A stretch of 64,000 nucleotides of DNA from Panaeolus papilionaceus. Its lineage: Eukaryota > Basidiomycota > Agaricomycetes > Agaricales. The notes under the pieces are model-generated. The model did no database searches. It saw only the letters and a program-made list of their open reading frames with translations, and had not been told where the DNA came from. Where the stretch lies: contig JADNRZ010000009.1 in NCBI GenBank assembly GCA_015501605.1, forward strand, positions 744,001-808,000. The letters run 5' to 3'. Of the stretch, positions 11,601 through 24,447 are shown in pieces. Made by a program: the position numbers and the translations under genes. The stretch's first letter is position 1. Every line of letters begins with the position of its first letter.

Positions 11601-14600
11601 ATGACGCCGACACGCCGCTCTTTCAATCTGAGAGTTTCGGGTGAAATGTTTTTCAAACCGAACAGCATCAACATGGTTATTGGACCAACGTAAGCGCTCA
11701 CCAGTAATCTGCGCTTTTGTTTTACTAATGTGATACATTTAGCGGCTCTGGCAAGACCTCTTTGTTAATGGCATTGTTGGGTAAGTCTATTGCCATCTTG
11801 GGGCCCTTTTCAGAGTACTTAAAGTCTTTTATTGTAGGTGAAATGCACTTCATTCAGGATTTACCGGATTCTTGGTTCAACCTTCCCAGAGAAGGTGGTG
11901 TGGCATACGCCGCACAGGAATCATGGGTGCAGAATGAAACGATCCGCGAAAATATTCTCTTTGGGTCGCCATTCGACGAGGAAAGATACAGGAAGGGTAC
12001 GCATGCAGCCCTCTGCTTTTTCCGTTCTAACGCATCCATGCAGTGATCAAGCAATGTGCCCTTGAAAGAGATCTCGAGCTCTTTGACGCCGGTGATCAAA
12101 CCGAGGTCGGCGAGAAAGGTTTAACTCTAAGGTATGTAATACTCAAAGTGGGTATTTTTCGCGTTTCTGACACAGACTACAGTGGTGGACAGAAGGTAAC
12201 GCCCATGCACATATAAGGTCAATAGCCTCCTTTTTCACAGCGTCTTCACAGGCACGTATCACCCTTGCTCGGGCCATTTATTCACCTGCCAAGATTTTGT
12301 TGTTGGATGACATCTTGGCTGCCCTGGATGTCCACACGTATGGTTTTTAGCACCCCTCCTTTTCTGTTTTGAAACATTATTTACTAGCTCGACATGGATT
12401 GTGGACAAATGTCTAAAAGGAGATCTCGTCAAAGGCAGGACCATTATCATAGTGGTGAGCTACTTCTGTCAACCTTTCGAGCCAACCCTCATTCTGCCAT
12501 AAATAGACGCACAACGTTGCACTCGTAGGTCCCATCGCAGGATATGTGGTGTCGCTCGGTCAGGACGGATGCATCAAGTACTATGGAACGGACATTTGGG
12601 CGGCTGTTCCAAACCTTGCTGAGACTACTAAGGAGCTGGAAGAAGAACTCGACACCGTGGAAGCGCAAACAGATCCTGCTGCCGCACCGAAGGCAGTAAC
12701 GCAGCCCAGTGGGAAGCTCATGGTAGCAGAGGAAATCGCGCAAGGGCACGTCAGCTGGAAATCTTTCAAGCTCTATCTTTCAGCCCTCGGCGGAGAATAT
12801 CCCGCTCTTTTCTTTGTTACCTGGATGGGCGGCTTTATCCTTTCGGATTGGTTGAACACATTTCAAACATGGTTTCTGGGGTACTGGGGTTCCCAGTACG
12901 AAAATCATCACGGCAGCGAAGTTCGTGTAACCCTGTATGTCGGGCTTGATATCATGAACACTATCTAGATGCATATTGATACGCCCCAACAGCTACCTTT
13001 CCATTTTCTCTTTGATCCTCACCATCGCAGTTATCGTGTACTCTAGCACTTACTTGTTCTTCGTGTATGGAGTTATGAGGGCATCTAAGAAGCTCAACGC
13101 GATGCTGGTCATCTCCGTCTTAACCAGCACTTTCAGGTTCGTTGAATTTATCCTATATCAGGGGCTTGGTGACTAACTGCAGTGTAGATGGTTGGATATG
13201 ACACCTACAGGAAGGATTATTGCGCGTTGCACACAAGATATACGTGCCATTGATGGACCCCTTGCTAACAGCTTTGCAGCAGTTATAGACCTTTCAACTT
13301 CAATGATTACGAGATTGCTCGTCGTGGTATTGTTCACTCCTGTCTTTTTGGTCCCTGCGATCACCGTCGTGATGGCTGGCGCATATCTCGGGAATTTATA
13401 TCTCAAATCCCAGCTGTCAGTAAAACGCGAAATGAGGTGAGCGACTGCGATTTCTGTGGCTTTTCTCTCGGTCATTGACTATCTCTTTTTACCTAAATCC
13501 TTTAGTAACGCACGCTCACCCTTGCTGTCGCACTTCAGCGCTGCGATCACAGGGATTGGTAAGCTTATTTTTCTTTTTGAATAATGTGTCTGCCTGAATG
13601 CTGATTAATGAGTACATTAGTATCTGTTCGTGCTTACGGTGCCCAAGCCAAGTTCAAACATGAATCCTTAAGCCGAGTGGATCGATTCATGCGCATTTCC
13701 CGCGTCTCGTACAACTTAAATCGTTGGATTGGAATCCGAGTTGACTACCTTGCGGCTCTTTTCAATGCTGCTCTCGCAACTTATTTGGTGTACTTCCGAT
13801 CTGTTGGTGCTGCGAACACGGGCTTTACCTTGAATATGGCCGTTGACCTCTGTTCTTCGATGCTTTGGGGCGTTCGTCTATTTAACGAGCTGGAAGTCCA
13901 TGCGAACAGGTGTGTACACCATTTGTCAGCGTGTCCAGGATAGAGGTAACTGACGACTCACTCGATAGCCTGGAGCGTGTTCAAGATTATCTTACTATCG
14001 AACACGAACCCCCAACAACACAATCTGGAACCCCCCCTGCTGCATGGCCAAGGAGCGGGGATTTATTGGTAGAAAACCTCACGGCACGATACTCTACAGT
14101 AAGCCCACAGTCAATTGCGACTTCATACCAGTTTGCTGAGTGAATTTCAGGACGGGCCAGCTGTGTTGCACAACATCTCTTTTCGAATCAAATCTGGACA
14201 GCGTATCGGTATTGGTACGTGGTTGGCCTCCACTTATAACCACATCACTCGTGATACTAATATTCACCGGCCTCCATAGTGGGTCGAACAGGCAGTGGGA
14301 AGGTTAGCAGCACCCACACGTGACTGGTCACCCGATAGTACTAACACTCTCTTCAGAGCTCCCTGACCTTAGCACTTCTGCGATGTATCTTGACCGAAGG
14401 TACGGTTTACTATGATGGGATTCCTACGAAATCCATCAACCTGGATGCCCTTCGTTCCAATATTACGATCATCCCTCAAACTGTACGTCCATTTTATCCA
14501 TCGAATTGGGGTGCAACTTTTACTTAGTCATTAACAGCCTGAGCTTCTGAGTGGTAAGGAGTGCAGTGGGTCTCACGATGCAAAGGTTGAATTAATGGTA

Positions 14601-15364
14601 TCACTCAGGAACCCTTCGTCGCAATCTGGATCCATTTGAGCAGTACGACGACGCCACGTTAAACGATGCTCTGCGTGCTGCGGGACTATTTTCTTTACAG
14701 GAAGAACTCGGAGAAGGGCGTCTTACATTAGATAGTAACATCTCAAGTGGTGGCAGCAATTTGTCTGTTGGTCAACGTCAGATAATCGCCCTCGCCAGGG
14801 CTATGGTCCGCGGCAGTAAACTGCTCATTTTGGATGAGGGTATGTTTCTGATTGATCAATCCCCATAACCTTAAAGCCTAAGTTTGACAATCTGCTTTTG
14901 CTTCCATTAGCAACATCTGCTATAGGTACATACAAACTGCATCTCTTCGAACGATTTCTGATATTTGACTTCCATTACAGATTACAAGACTGACAGTGTA
15001 ATTCAAGGGACTCTAAGGAATCAACTTGACCCCGATGTGACGATCATTACGGTTGCACACCGGCTTCAAACGATTATGGATGCCGACAGCATTGTACGTC
15101 AATCCTTCAAAGTATTCAATCACTATTGCGACCGAACTCACTCACTCGTCATATAGATGGTCTTGGACAATGGAGTCATTGTGCGTGCTCCCCATTTCTC
15201 TCTCATCTCTCGTCTCCTGATAAATTTGTTAGGCTGAGTTTGACAGCCCCAAGATCTTGCTAAGTAAGGAGGATGGCATGTTGAAGTCCCTCGTGGATAG
15301 CAGCAAGGATAAAGATATGCTCTATTCTATGGCCAAAGGGGAAATTGGGGTTTCTTCTCACTAA
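8645..15364 (+). CDS. ABCC (MRP-type) ABC transporter
   Basis: Full-length ATP-driven exporter of about 1400 residues in roughly 30 exons. It starts MDDAWSAQLPLQTARLYPPG and has an N-terminal hydrophobic block (ALLLQALLFSLLFVKW), then two transmembrane domains. NBD1 shows GPTGSGKTS (Walker A), AAQESWVQNETIRENILFG, LSGGQKARI (signature), LLLDDILAALD (Walker B) and IIVTHN. NBD2 shows GRTGSGKSS, LSVGQRQIIALARA, LLILDEATSAID and VAHRLQTI. NBD1 has Asp where the catalytic Glu would sit, usual for ABCC proteins with a degenerate first site. A Ser/Thr/Lys-rich stretch of about 80 residues (10170-10425) is inserted in a cytoplasmic loop of TMD1. Several exons are tiny: NBD2 Walker A sits on a 23-nt exon at 14280-14302. 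The resemblance is to fungal Ybt1/Nft1-like transporters of the vacuole or plasma membrane. Substrate unknown. Confidence 0.93.
14280..14302 (+). other. 23-nt exon carrying NBD2 Walker A of the ABC transporter
   Basis: TGGGTCGAACAGGCAGTGGG plus AAG between ...ccatag and gttagc. It supplies VGRTGSGK; the adjacent exons supply GI and SSLT. Confidence 0.85.
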
Positions 15365-16127
15365 AGATATGGATAGTCTCGACATACTGTATGTCGTTAA
15401 AATCGTTTCTGTCATCTGCGACTATGTACATGAGCAAAGCATTCTATATGCGTATATTAGGCCCAGATTCCGTTCCTTTGACATGATGGACTTGTCACCA
15501 GTTCTTCTGCTATTTGTTGGGTAACTAAACAACTTTGCAGCCTTGGCGCAGAGGCAGTGTGCGATATGCACAACTTGTTTCGAAACATGTTCAATGGATC
15601 TTGCACGGTGTTCCACGGATTGATGGAAGGCGAGCAGCGCACGAACCTGGGGACAGGCTGGGGAGAATAAATCCCCCTTGAGATAATGTCAGCAAAATCC
15701 TTTAAACACGAAACGACGTCCGAGACTGCGGATGTCGTCACGGTCCTAAATGTGGGGTTTTGGTTGGGTGACGGTCGTGGTTCTCGACGGTACGATGAGT
15801 CAATGTAAAGATACTCGTTTGTGGCGGGGGGTCCACGTGAAGAAAAGTGTGCGATCGGCACACAAGCTAAGGCATTGTACAGAGGTTGACAAAGGGAGCA
15901 AAATAGTGATCAACTAATAATAAGTTTCGAGAAGAGTTCAATCTAGGCAACTAAAGGAAATTCTAAATATGCGACAGTGTCCAAAAATCGCAGAGATGCT
16001 AAGTTGTGTAACGTGTACAGAGTAAGATATCGATGCTACTAGAGAAACAGGGATTATTGTCTATGGTGCATTGTCCGCGACAGGGAAGGGGTATGTCCAA
16101 TATTGCCCAAATAAAAACAGGGTGGAG
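15365..16127. other. convergent intergenic region, no gene seen
   Basis: Lies between the 3' ends of the transporter (+) and the GH5 gene (-). The open frames here have no family resemblance. Confidence 0.45.
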
Positions 16128-19100
16128 TTATCTGGTAGATTGCATGGCGTTCTGCTCAGGGCTCAGGATCGCATGATCAAGGCCCTGCACAGGTGGTTTG
16201 GGGTAAAGGAGCACTCACGGCATCCCAAGCACTGAAAAGAGCATCGAATGAGTGAATAGAGTTACAGAATTAGAGAAACCGTTTCTCACTTGGGATAGGA
16301 GCAACCTGCGATTGGCCTGTGGATAAAAAAGAGTGTGGTGAGTATTTGCAAGTCACCGGATAGAAAAATAGAGATCGGCATACACGAAAGCAAGTTGGTT
16401 ATCGTTGGGATTGGTCCATCCTGTACCGACGACAGCCGATGGCGCGGCAGTGAAGGTCGGAGCAAATAATGTCTTGAGCGTCCCTGTAGGTGTGTATGTG
16501 GGGAGCAACGCAACCTGGGTCCCTGTAAACGAAGGCGAAATTGTCGCTGGAGGGAAAGAATGTAGCGTGCTTTGAGCAGGGTCGATCGTCCCTGCACCAG
16601 GCTGAGAAACCGAGGAAAATAGGAGCCAGATGCATCAGTATCAAGCAAAGCAACCATAAAATCGAAAGAAAAGAACATTTCCGAGATGCAGGCAGGTGTG
16701 AAACATGCCCAGATCATACAATGAGCTGGCAGCTCAGATGATCAGGGAGAGAAATAGACATGTCATAAAAACATGGAAAAAAATAGTCGGAGACTTACAC
16801 CACCTGTGGCTGAGGAAGGATATCTCCCGTCAAAGGGCTGAGTTGAGTTCAACAAACGGGCACAATGACCGATGGCTTCCCGAGGGTCTGTTAGTGAAAA
16901 TGATGCATTTGTGCTCAGTTTTACACTTGCAAAGTTTCCAGGTTCAATGCGAGTCCCATACCTTTGGGAATCCAACCTTGCTGTAGACCCAACTTGTAAT
17001 GCCACATAGGAGACGAAGAAGTTCCTAGCTGCGTCGAATTACCTATCTTCCATGTCCAGAAAAAGAAGTTCTGAAGGGCGTCCATTGACGCTAGGGTTAC
17101 ATTCTTGAGGCTGGCGATGACCGACGGAGAATACCCCTATGAATAGAATAACGAGTCAGAACATACAACAATGCACCACACCGATGACAACTGCGTATTT
17201 CTCATCAGTACAGTAGACAGATACATACCGCCCAGTCGTCCCAGTCATCACAATTGGGGAAATTGGGAGTCGAGCCAATTCCATTAAGCCTAGAAAAGGT
17301 GAAACCGCGGGTGTTAACGGAGATTCATGCGATGTGACGCGCAAAAAAAAAAAAAGACAAGAAAAAGAAAGACAGAAGTAGGGAGACCAAAACGGCAAAA
17401 TGCGCGACTTATTGACAGACAGGCAGGCAACGCGGAGCCAAGCAGAAATAAAATCGAGGAACGAACAGGAAAAATACAACAACACATACCAGTGCCCACA
17501 GTTGTTGATCGCACTCGAGAACTCGCCACCAAGTGTCACTCCGAAAACTTTTTGGGATTGATTTGTTGCAACCGCCCAGCCACTGAGAAAAAGAAGTCAG
17601 AGAAGCATGATCTCAGGAATCTTGCGGGCGCATATGTTGAGGGAATAAAAATACATACCACGGCTTGAGAGCCAACTGATCAGGTCTAAGGAACAAAACG
17701 ATAAGCACGGCGCACAAGTGTCGTATACTGGGAAAGTAGCCTGCGGGGATGGAGAAGTAAAGACTCACGTAGATGTTGTATCATTCATGAAGGCCAAGTA
17801 CTGGTATTGGACGGAATGGGTGACAGATCAATTACGTCCGGGAGAGATGAAGCAAGTCAGCAGAGTTGTTTATTTCTTTCGGCAAGCTCTGATTGACACT
17901 ACATACCGGGTGTTGATCCAGTGCCAGACGGTCAGCTCCAGTCATAAATCTGACGACAAAGAGAAGTGTCAGCGAAACTGCGAGGGTATCTTGGGCTGCA
18001 AATTGACATACCCTTCCCAGATAGCCGGCTAGAAAGAATCAACAGATTGCATAAGAGTAAGAACCAGGATCTACTTTGACGAGGACACCGAAGAAAGACC
18101 GCACGTACACCTTGGAAACCCTCATGGATGGCAATGTACGGTCCAGATCCAATACCGCTTTAAAACATAGACATCGAAGGTCAGCATATCGCACAAAGAA
18201 CTGGAAAATAGAAAAAGAACGGTGCGGCAAAGAACAGAAATGCAACGACTTACGTAGCTGTTCTAATGGATTCATATGCCGCAAAGTAGAAACTCTGGAC
18301 ACTTTTCTCGCCAATTGTACCCCATAGGATTTCGTTGACGATGCCAACACTGAGAACGGAAATAGTTAGAATGGAACACATATCACGGGCCGAAAAGTGG
18401 GCCCCGACATATTTCGATATGGTAGAATGACTCACATGCAAACCACGTCTCGGTATTGAGGCTGGCTGACGAATTCTGTGATTATCCGAAGATAGGTCAG
18501 AGTGCGCTGAGCGTTCGCGATTCCCATCACCCCGTTCATACTGCATTTCCGACGGCCAACAGCGGGGGCGATTGCATCGACAAGATGATCCAAACGACCA
18601 GTGTGACATAGAGATACCCGTGAACCGCGAAGGAAAAGAAGAAGAAGCAAGCAATTAGTGGCGTTGAATACTCGATAGTGTCATATGTGTTTGATGGCGC
18701 AGAAGATATACTTACAAGTTGACTGAGCCGCCTGATGAGCAGAGGATATACGAACAGGAGTGATTACACAGAACTCATTCAGTAACCGCCATGATTCACG
18801 ATTTACTTCGGACCTACTTTTGCCTGAATGATTCTGTATATACAAATGTAAGCACAAAATGCGAAAGGGTCGGAACTACAAGGACAGAGATTGTAACGCA
18901 CCCAGCCATTCTGACTTCCAGGAAGAGAGTGCAGATCGAGATAAATCCGAAGACCATATTTTCTCGCCCATTGGATTCTGCAAGTTTTATGTCGACATTA
19001 ATGTATCATCCCAAGTAAAGAGCCACGCACGCCTTGAGGAAATACGTCCAAGAAGTACCGACCAAGAATGGTTCGTCGTTCATTGTCTCAATTGCCCAGT

Positions 19101-20190
19101 AGCCGATGGGGATGCGAACCCAATTCAGTCCCGCAGCTAATGAAAACATTGCGATGAGAATGAGTCCCTTCGGTCCGTGACAAAAGCCTACCCGCTATAT
19201 CAGCGAAGTCTCGTTCCGTCTACATAGTAAATTAAATATAGACCACATCAATCAAAACAACAAAACTCACTATGAAGGTCTTGTAGTGCTCTTCCATTTT
19301 CTTGACAAGGTCGGGGCCCATCGCAATAGATAAAGACCATTCATCTACGACGTCTATTCCACCCTTGCCGATGTAGGCTTCGTAGAGGGCTGGGACAATG
19401 AAGGGTTCGGTGACTAGTAGGCGGACGTTGGATAAGTTGCTAGATCAGTGGAGGACACCACAACAACCACATACCGAGCCAACCACTATGCCAAGGAAAC
19501 GCGATTTAGCATTTGAAGACGCGTCTTCATAAACGCAAAGTCACGTACCCAAGATTAACACCTCTTGCAACGTGTGTACCCCAATCCCAATCCTCACCTC
19601 CGACTCGCGGACTCCAGCTCTGGGCCTTGCCACCAATACCAAAAGGATGCTTAGGATCCATTGCCCAGTCACCTCCAAATTCATTGACATAGGTAAAGGT
19701 AGTACCGTCGTCAAGTGTTACCTGACTTCCAGGGTTCCCGAAGGTTGCGGTCGAAGAACCTGCCGTGCCACTCGCCCATCCTGAATCTCCATTTCGTCTA
19801 CTCAGGGACACGCCTAAGCCAACAGCAAGTGCAACAACCACTACTGCCACTCCGCCTACAATAATCCACATGAGCTTCTTCCTCTTTTTCTTTTTCTCTT
19901 TTATTCTACGTGATACTGAGCGTGAAGGCAGATACTTGTTTTCGGAGTGCATTTGAGCCATGAGCGAAGTAGGTGGACCCTCTTGCTTGTACTGTTGAAA
20001 TTACGTTGAAATGAGCTAAACGCCTTGATAATTCTAAGAATCAAGGTAAAATCTATCGTACCATATTCGCCAAATCATCATTCCAAGGGTCATTACTTTG
20101 ACTCGTTAAGCGTGCTTGTTGTGAGGATCCAAGTTCGTATTCATCCTTGTGTGGTGGGGACACAGACCTGCTGGTACTCTGACTGGCCAT
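16128..20190 (-). CDS. membrane-anchored GH5 exo-beta-1,3-glucanase
   Basis: Glucan 1,3-beta-glucosidase for cell-wall beta-glucan, reconstructed as about 24 exons. The N-terminus starts MASQSTSRSVSPPHKDEYEL and has a basic stretch (RRIKEKKKKRKK) followed by one helix (LMWIIVGGVAVVVVALAVGL), i.e. a type II membrane anchor. The catalytic domain runs RGVNLGGWLVTEPFIVPALY, LNWVRIPIGYWAIE, LPGSQNGWNHSGKSG, VGIVNE (acid/base Glu), FMTGADRLALDQHPY, GVTLGGEFSSAINNCGHW (nucleophile Glu) and FFFWTWKIGNST. A Ser/Thr/Pro-rich tail follows DPREAIGHCARLL. Five exons are 11-17 nt: 19475-19485, 18818-18833, 18716-18731, 18012-18028 and 16219-16231. Each is needed to restore conserved residues, for instance the 11-nt one encodes the GWL of NLGGWLV. 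The start uses an upstream exon (ATG at 20190) joined to the long exon containing the anchor. It resembles A. nidulans ExgD-type enzymes. Confidence 0.92.
19475..19485 (-). other. 11-nt micro-exon of the GH5 gene
   Basis: TGGTTGGCTCG flanked by ...catag and gtatgt on the minus strand. Its inclusion gives NLGGWLVTEPF; skipping it or reading through breaks frame or loses the conserved GGW. Confidence 0.85.
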
Positions 20191-23100
20191 TCTAAAGGGT
20201 TGGCTGAGAAGAAGGAAGCCGATATGAAGGTAGAATGCAAAGAGGAGTGTCTACCCTCAAACAAAGTGCAACATCGAATGCGGATGGCTTGGGTTATACA
20301 TAATTGGGCTAAGGCCAGGACAACCAGGGTTAAACCAGAACCATCCGCTCCATACTATAACCCCAATTAGTAACTTCTCCGGCGTCTCTTGTTTCTTTCA
20401 ACTCTTATTGTATAACTTGAACACAATAAAAAATCATCTTAAATTGATACAATAAAAACATATTCTATACTTTGAATCGACTCTTAGACTTTTATTCAAT
20501 TCACTAACACAGGGTCAGTATCGGTTGGTATTCATCCGCAGCCTGCCTGATCGAGCTTCCGACCGGCGAAGCATGTCCGGGAGTTGCATGCACGATGGAC
20601 ACAAAAGCGTCGACGGCTTTTCATAATCGATGCTCATGCCACTATGAAACCTCCTTACACCTGCCAGACACCCGGACAGGTCATAAGTGCTATCCGTTGA
20701 TGATTCGACCCTCATTGCAGGTTTGAAGCACCAGTTGACTACAAATGCAGCGTTCCGAATTGCTCGTCTCTGCCAGGTGCCGCATGCAACTGACGACAAT
20801 TAACTTCTCCGTCATCCCTGGTCAACAGAACCACAAGGGATGTCTATTAGGTAGACAAAATCCATAGACCCTCTTTGACCTGGGACTTCGTCACAGTCGG
20901 GAACGTCGGTTTTCACATTTGAAGGTCAGCTGGGTGAAAGTTAGAGAAGGAATAGTGGCTAGCAAAATCAGCACTCCGACAAACGCACCATATCGAGAGA
21001 GCAGGATGAACGAAGCGGAACCAAATAGTCAAATGGGGCACTTAAGTACACACCCTTATCAAAACCCAAGCTCGTGAACGCATACCCTGAATTTCCCAAT
21101 AAAGTGGGGAATATACTCTCCCTTGACCTAGCAAATTGAGAAAGTACTGTGATCTTCTCAACACAACATCGCATCATTGGACTACCGCAATCAGATAATT
21201 CATATCTTTATAATTCTCCCAGTCACATACCGCTTGGAACGGTTCAAATCAGAAGGATGCCACTCAATATTCCGTGGCTCCACCACAACTGGAGTTCGTT
21301 GAGCGGAATGGCGGGCACAGAGTAAATTGGTAAGTATCTGCTGTTCTTGTTGTCGAGCCAGCGTCTTCGTTGGTTGTTGTTCTCTTCGCCTTTCGACATC
21401 GAATTGAAGATGGTTATCTATCCCAGTGCATTATTCAAGGAGTTGAACATATGATTGCTCTTCTTCAACGACCCTAGAATGGGCGTTATCCCCGGATCAA
21501 ACAAGGATGCCGAATCAACGTGAGAAAACGTTTTGAAGCATCGAAACTATGTATGACAGAATCGAATGGCAAAGGCCACTGGAATCACCTTCAAACATCA
21601 TAATTCAGCTGCTTTTGCACAATAGCGGCCTTCTGAATTCAGAATGTACAGTTTTTTCAAATGCAAACCACAACCCTTGGATCCGTTCTGATTCGTTTGA
21701 TGAAGCACCTTGATTCTGTGGAAAAGATCCTGAAGATTGGTAGTCATCATTATCACAAGTGGTCGATTGATTCCAGAGAGCATCGTGGAATCTTGTGCTT
21801 GCTTTGTATATCCGTCAAAGCCAGATATTCACCCTTGAATTCAACTACTGAGCTTCGAAGTTCCCACCTCGACTGGGTTCGTTTGGGACCTGGAGTCTTT
21901 TCTGTGACATCAACCCCAAGATTCCTTCCAAGATAGTGCCCTTTTCGATATTAACCCTCAGATTATTCCATAAATTGCATTCCCAGACATATCGTTATTT
22001 TCCATACATGTAATAACTTAACCGTGTGTCTACCTTTATTCTCTTGTGCCCGCCCCTGACATCACTGCAGATCGTAAGTACCTTCGTTTGGATATCTCGA
22101 TGAGCTACCTCGTGTGCTCCAGGCACCAGGACACGGGCATCACGCCAGAGCAATCATTTGAAGGAACAGAAAAATAAGAGTAGAGCTATATGAAGGTCAA
22201 CAATGTTTGTATTGAGTAAGAGCCCGTCCTTATCTATATTTTGAAGGGCATGTCAAGGAGATAACAACATTGTCCACATATTCACTCGTTAACTCTCCAA
22301 TAACAAGGACGGCAGTGTTGTACCCCTAACGTGCGATAGATACTCTCATCCCCTGCGCCCCGCAATTACTCGATCTGTACGCCATCTCTTAAGCTTATTA
22401 GATGGTCCATCCTCGGATCACAGCTATGGACGCTCTTCAATCAGGCAACAGGGTGTCTGACCCAGAGCAGGTGAGCACCAGCGTATTTGAAAAATTTGAC
22501 CTCTCCATCATTCCTACGACCTCGAAGGAGAAACTACATATGTACATTGAGGTCGAGTTTCGAGCTACTTCTACCGAAGATGTGCCCTCGGTTACACAGT
22601 ATAACCTCCATGCGTATTCCACTCACATTATAGGCTGGTGTATGTGCGAAGTGTGCTTTTCCGGCGGTCGCCGATGGTCTCAATCCATACGTGAGGTACA
22701 GTCGGAGTAATTGTCGATGAACAATGGGCACGAAATACCCAAAATTGACTTTGGCCGAAATTGCGCAAGATAGATCCATATTTTTTTATCGGTGCAATCG
22801 GCATGGGGTACATTACCACCTCCTGTGCGTATCCTCGACATCGTGAGTAAAGTCCAGTATCGATAGGCTTGGGGCTAAACTATGGACGTTCTGCCACGCC
22901 ATAACCCATATTCAACCAGCATGGTTGTTTCAGCGTAATGTACGTATCTCACAAGCAAAAACACTCATAGCACACGTCCCCGCTTTCCAGCTAAGCGAAA
23001 AAAAAAAAACGCAGAAACCGGAACTTGTACATTCGCTGTGCGACGAGACCTGGTAAGTTTTCATTCGAAACCGACGATGTTTTGTGGCGTACTTTAGAAA

Positions 23101-24447
23101 CTTACGATCCCTACATAGAATCTAAACTTCTAGAAAGAACGCGCATGGGAAAAAAAACGTCTCAAGAGGGGGATGCCATCTAAGCGATGACCGTCATCAC
23201 CACCTCTAGGTGTTTCAAGACTTTTCTGCAATCGGATTTTATGTCTATGGCATGGACACATTCCATACACTTTGACTGGTCAGATGATCATCGCACACCA
23301 AAAAAGGAAGCTCGACGCGCGCGGTAAGAGAAAATGTAGCTGGCTCCGGCGGTTCGGTGGAGAGTGCCATGCATAGGCGCGCCGCAGGGTTGAATGACAA
23401 GCGTTCACTCAGCTTGCCATCTCATAGCCAGCGCTCGCGTTACTCCCTGACGCCACCTCACGACGCTAGTGCCAAAACAATTGGTTGCCATCAATCGCCA
23501 CGCTCAACTTGATGAATCCGAATCGGCGCCTTACAGAAATTTCGAAATCGGTCAATTACCTATTGTGGAGACCCCGCCCGATCAAGAGGGTCGGCGCCCT
23601 CGCTTTACGTCTTGCCTTCAAAGCTCCTGACCCAACCCTGAGATGACGATCCCGGCCTCCAAGAGTGACAAGAGTCGTGATATCAACAAGGAATGTTGGA
23701 TTCCAAATTCGACCTTTTGCCATGCAAGGAGTAAAGCTGACAGTGTATGTAATTCTGCCAAAATTCGCTTATAAGGACACCTAATCATCGTGCCTATGTA
23801 TGATTATTGTATGGAAGATACGAAGACATGTGTGAACATTATCGACTGAATTACACATGGAATATCGAGTACGTCTGTATTGAATAAGTTAAAAAAATCG
23901 GACTAACTCCTCAAAAGAATACATTTATCGGGGGCTACAAGGGGATTTGACAGTAGTATATATTAGTTACAGGAACAATAAACAACATCGTGATTTGTCC
24001 TAGGTAAGGAGAGCACATTTAAAATTGTTAGTGCTGGTGCAAAACCATGCACCATCCGTGCGCATGTAAATGATAAGAGAAGAATGGGAAGAATGAAGTC
24101 CTATCTTTAACATTGCAATGCTTTGAAGCCGGTTCCGAAAGCCGGCGGGAGTGTGTGGACTTAAGTTCTTTGATGCCGCATTGCTGAAGTAGCGTATCAA
24201 TGCTTGTTGGAAGATGGTAAGCATACAGTTGCATGAAATAAACGTTGTGGGAAAGGCGACAAAAAAAGGTTATGTCGTCGTAAACGTGGGCGATGTAGAT
24301 GGGCTGATGTGCTTTGATATTGTGTAGGGTATAGAGCGGACATTGTCGAGAGATCTTTCCAAAACAAGGGAAGATGCCTTGAGATTAGAGATATAAACTT
24401 TGTGAATGAAATAAAGGGGTTATGGACATACAGCATTCAAGGAGAGC
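20191..24447. other. 4.2 kb without recognisable genes
   Basis: The first few hundred bases should hold the GH5 promoter. After that only short, conflicting open frames occur (for example 20515-20799 minus and 22402-22710 plus), with no motif, no multi-exon path and no transposase or reverse-transcriptase signature that I could see. A more GC-rich segment lies around 23.3-23.65 kb. The last part is the 3' flank of KIN17. I cannot assign a function. Confidence 0.4.

Noticed and set aside
15457..16717. Minus-strand frames of 134 and 143 residues
   Set aside because: The first lies in the convergent intergenic region and has no resemblance. The second is an alternative frame over the true GH5 C-terminal exon.
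22402..22850. Possible membrane transporter fragment
   Set aside because: A few hydrophobic words in one frame but no conserved transporter motif and no consistent splicing path.
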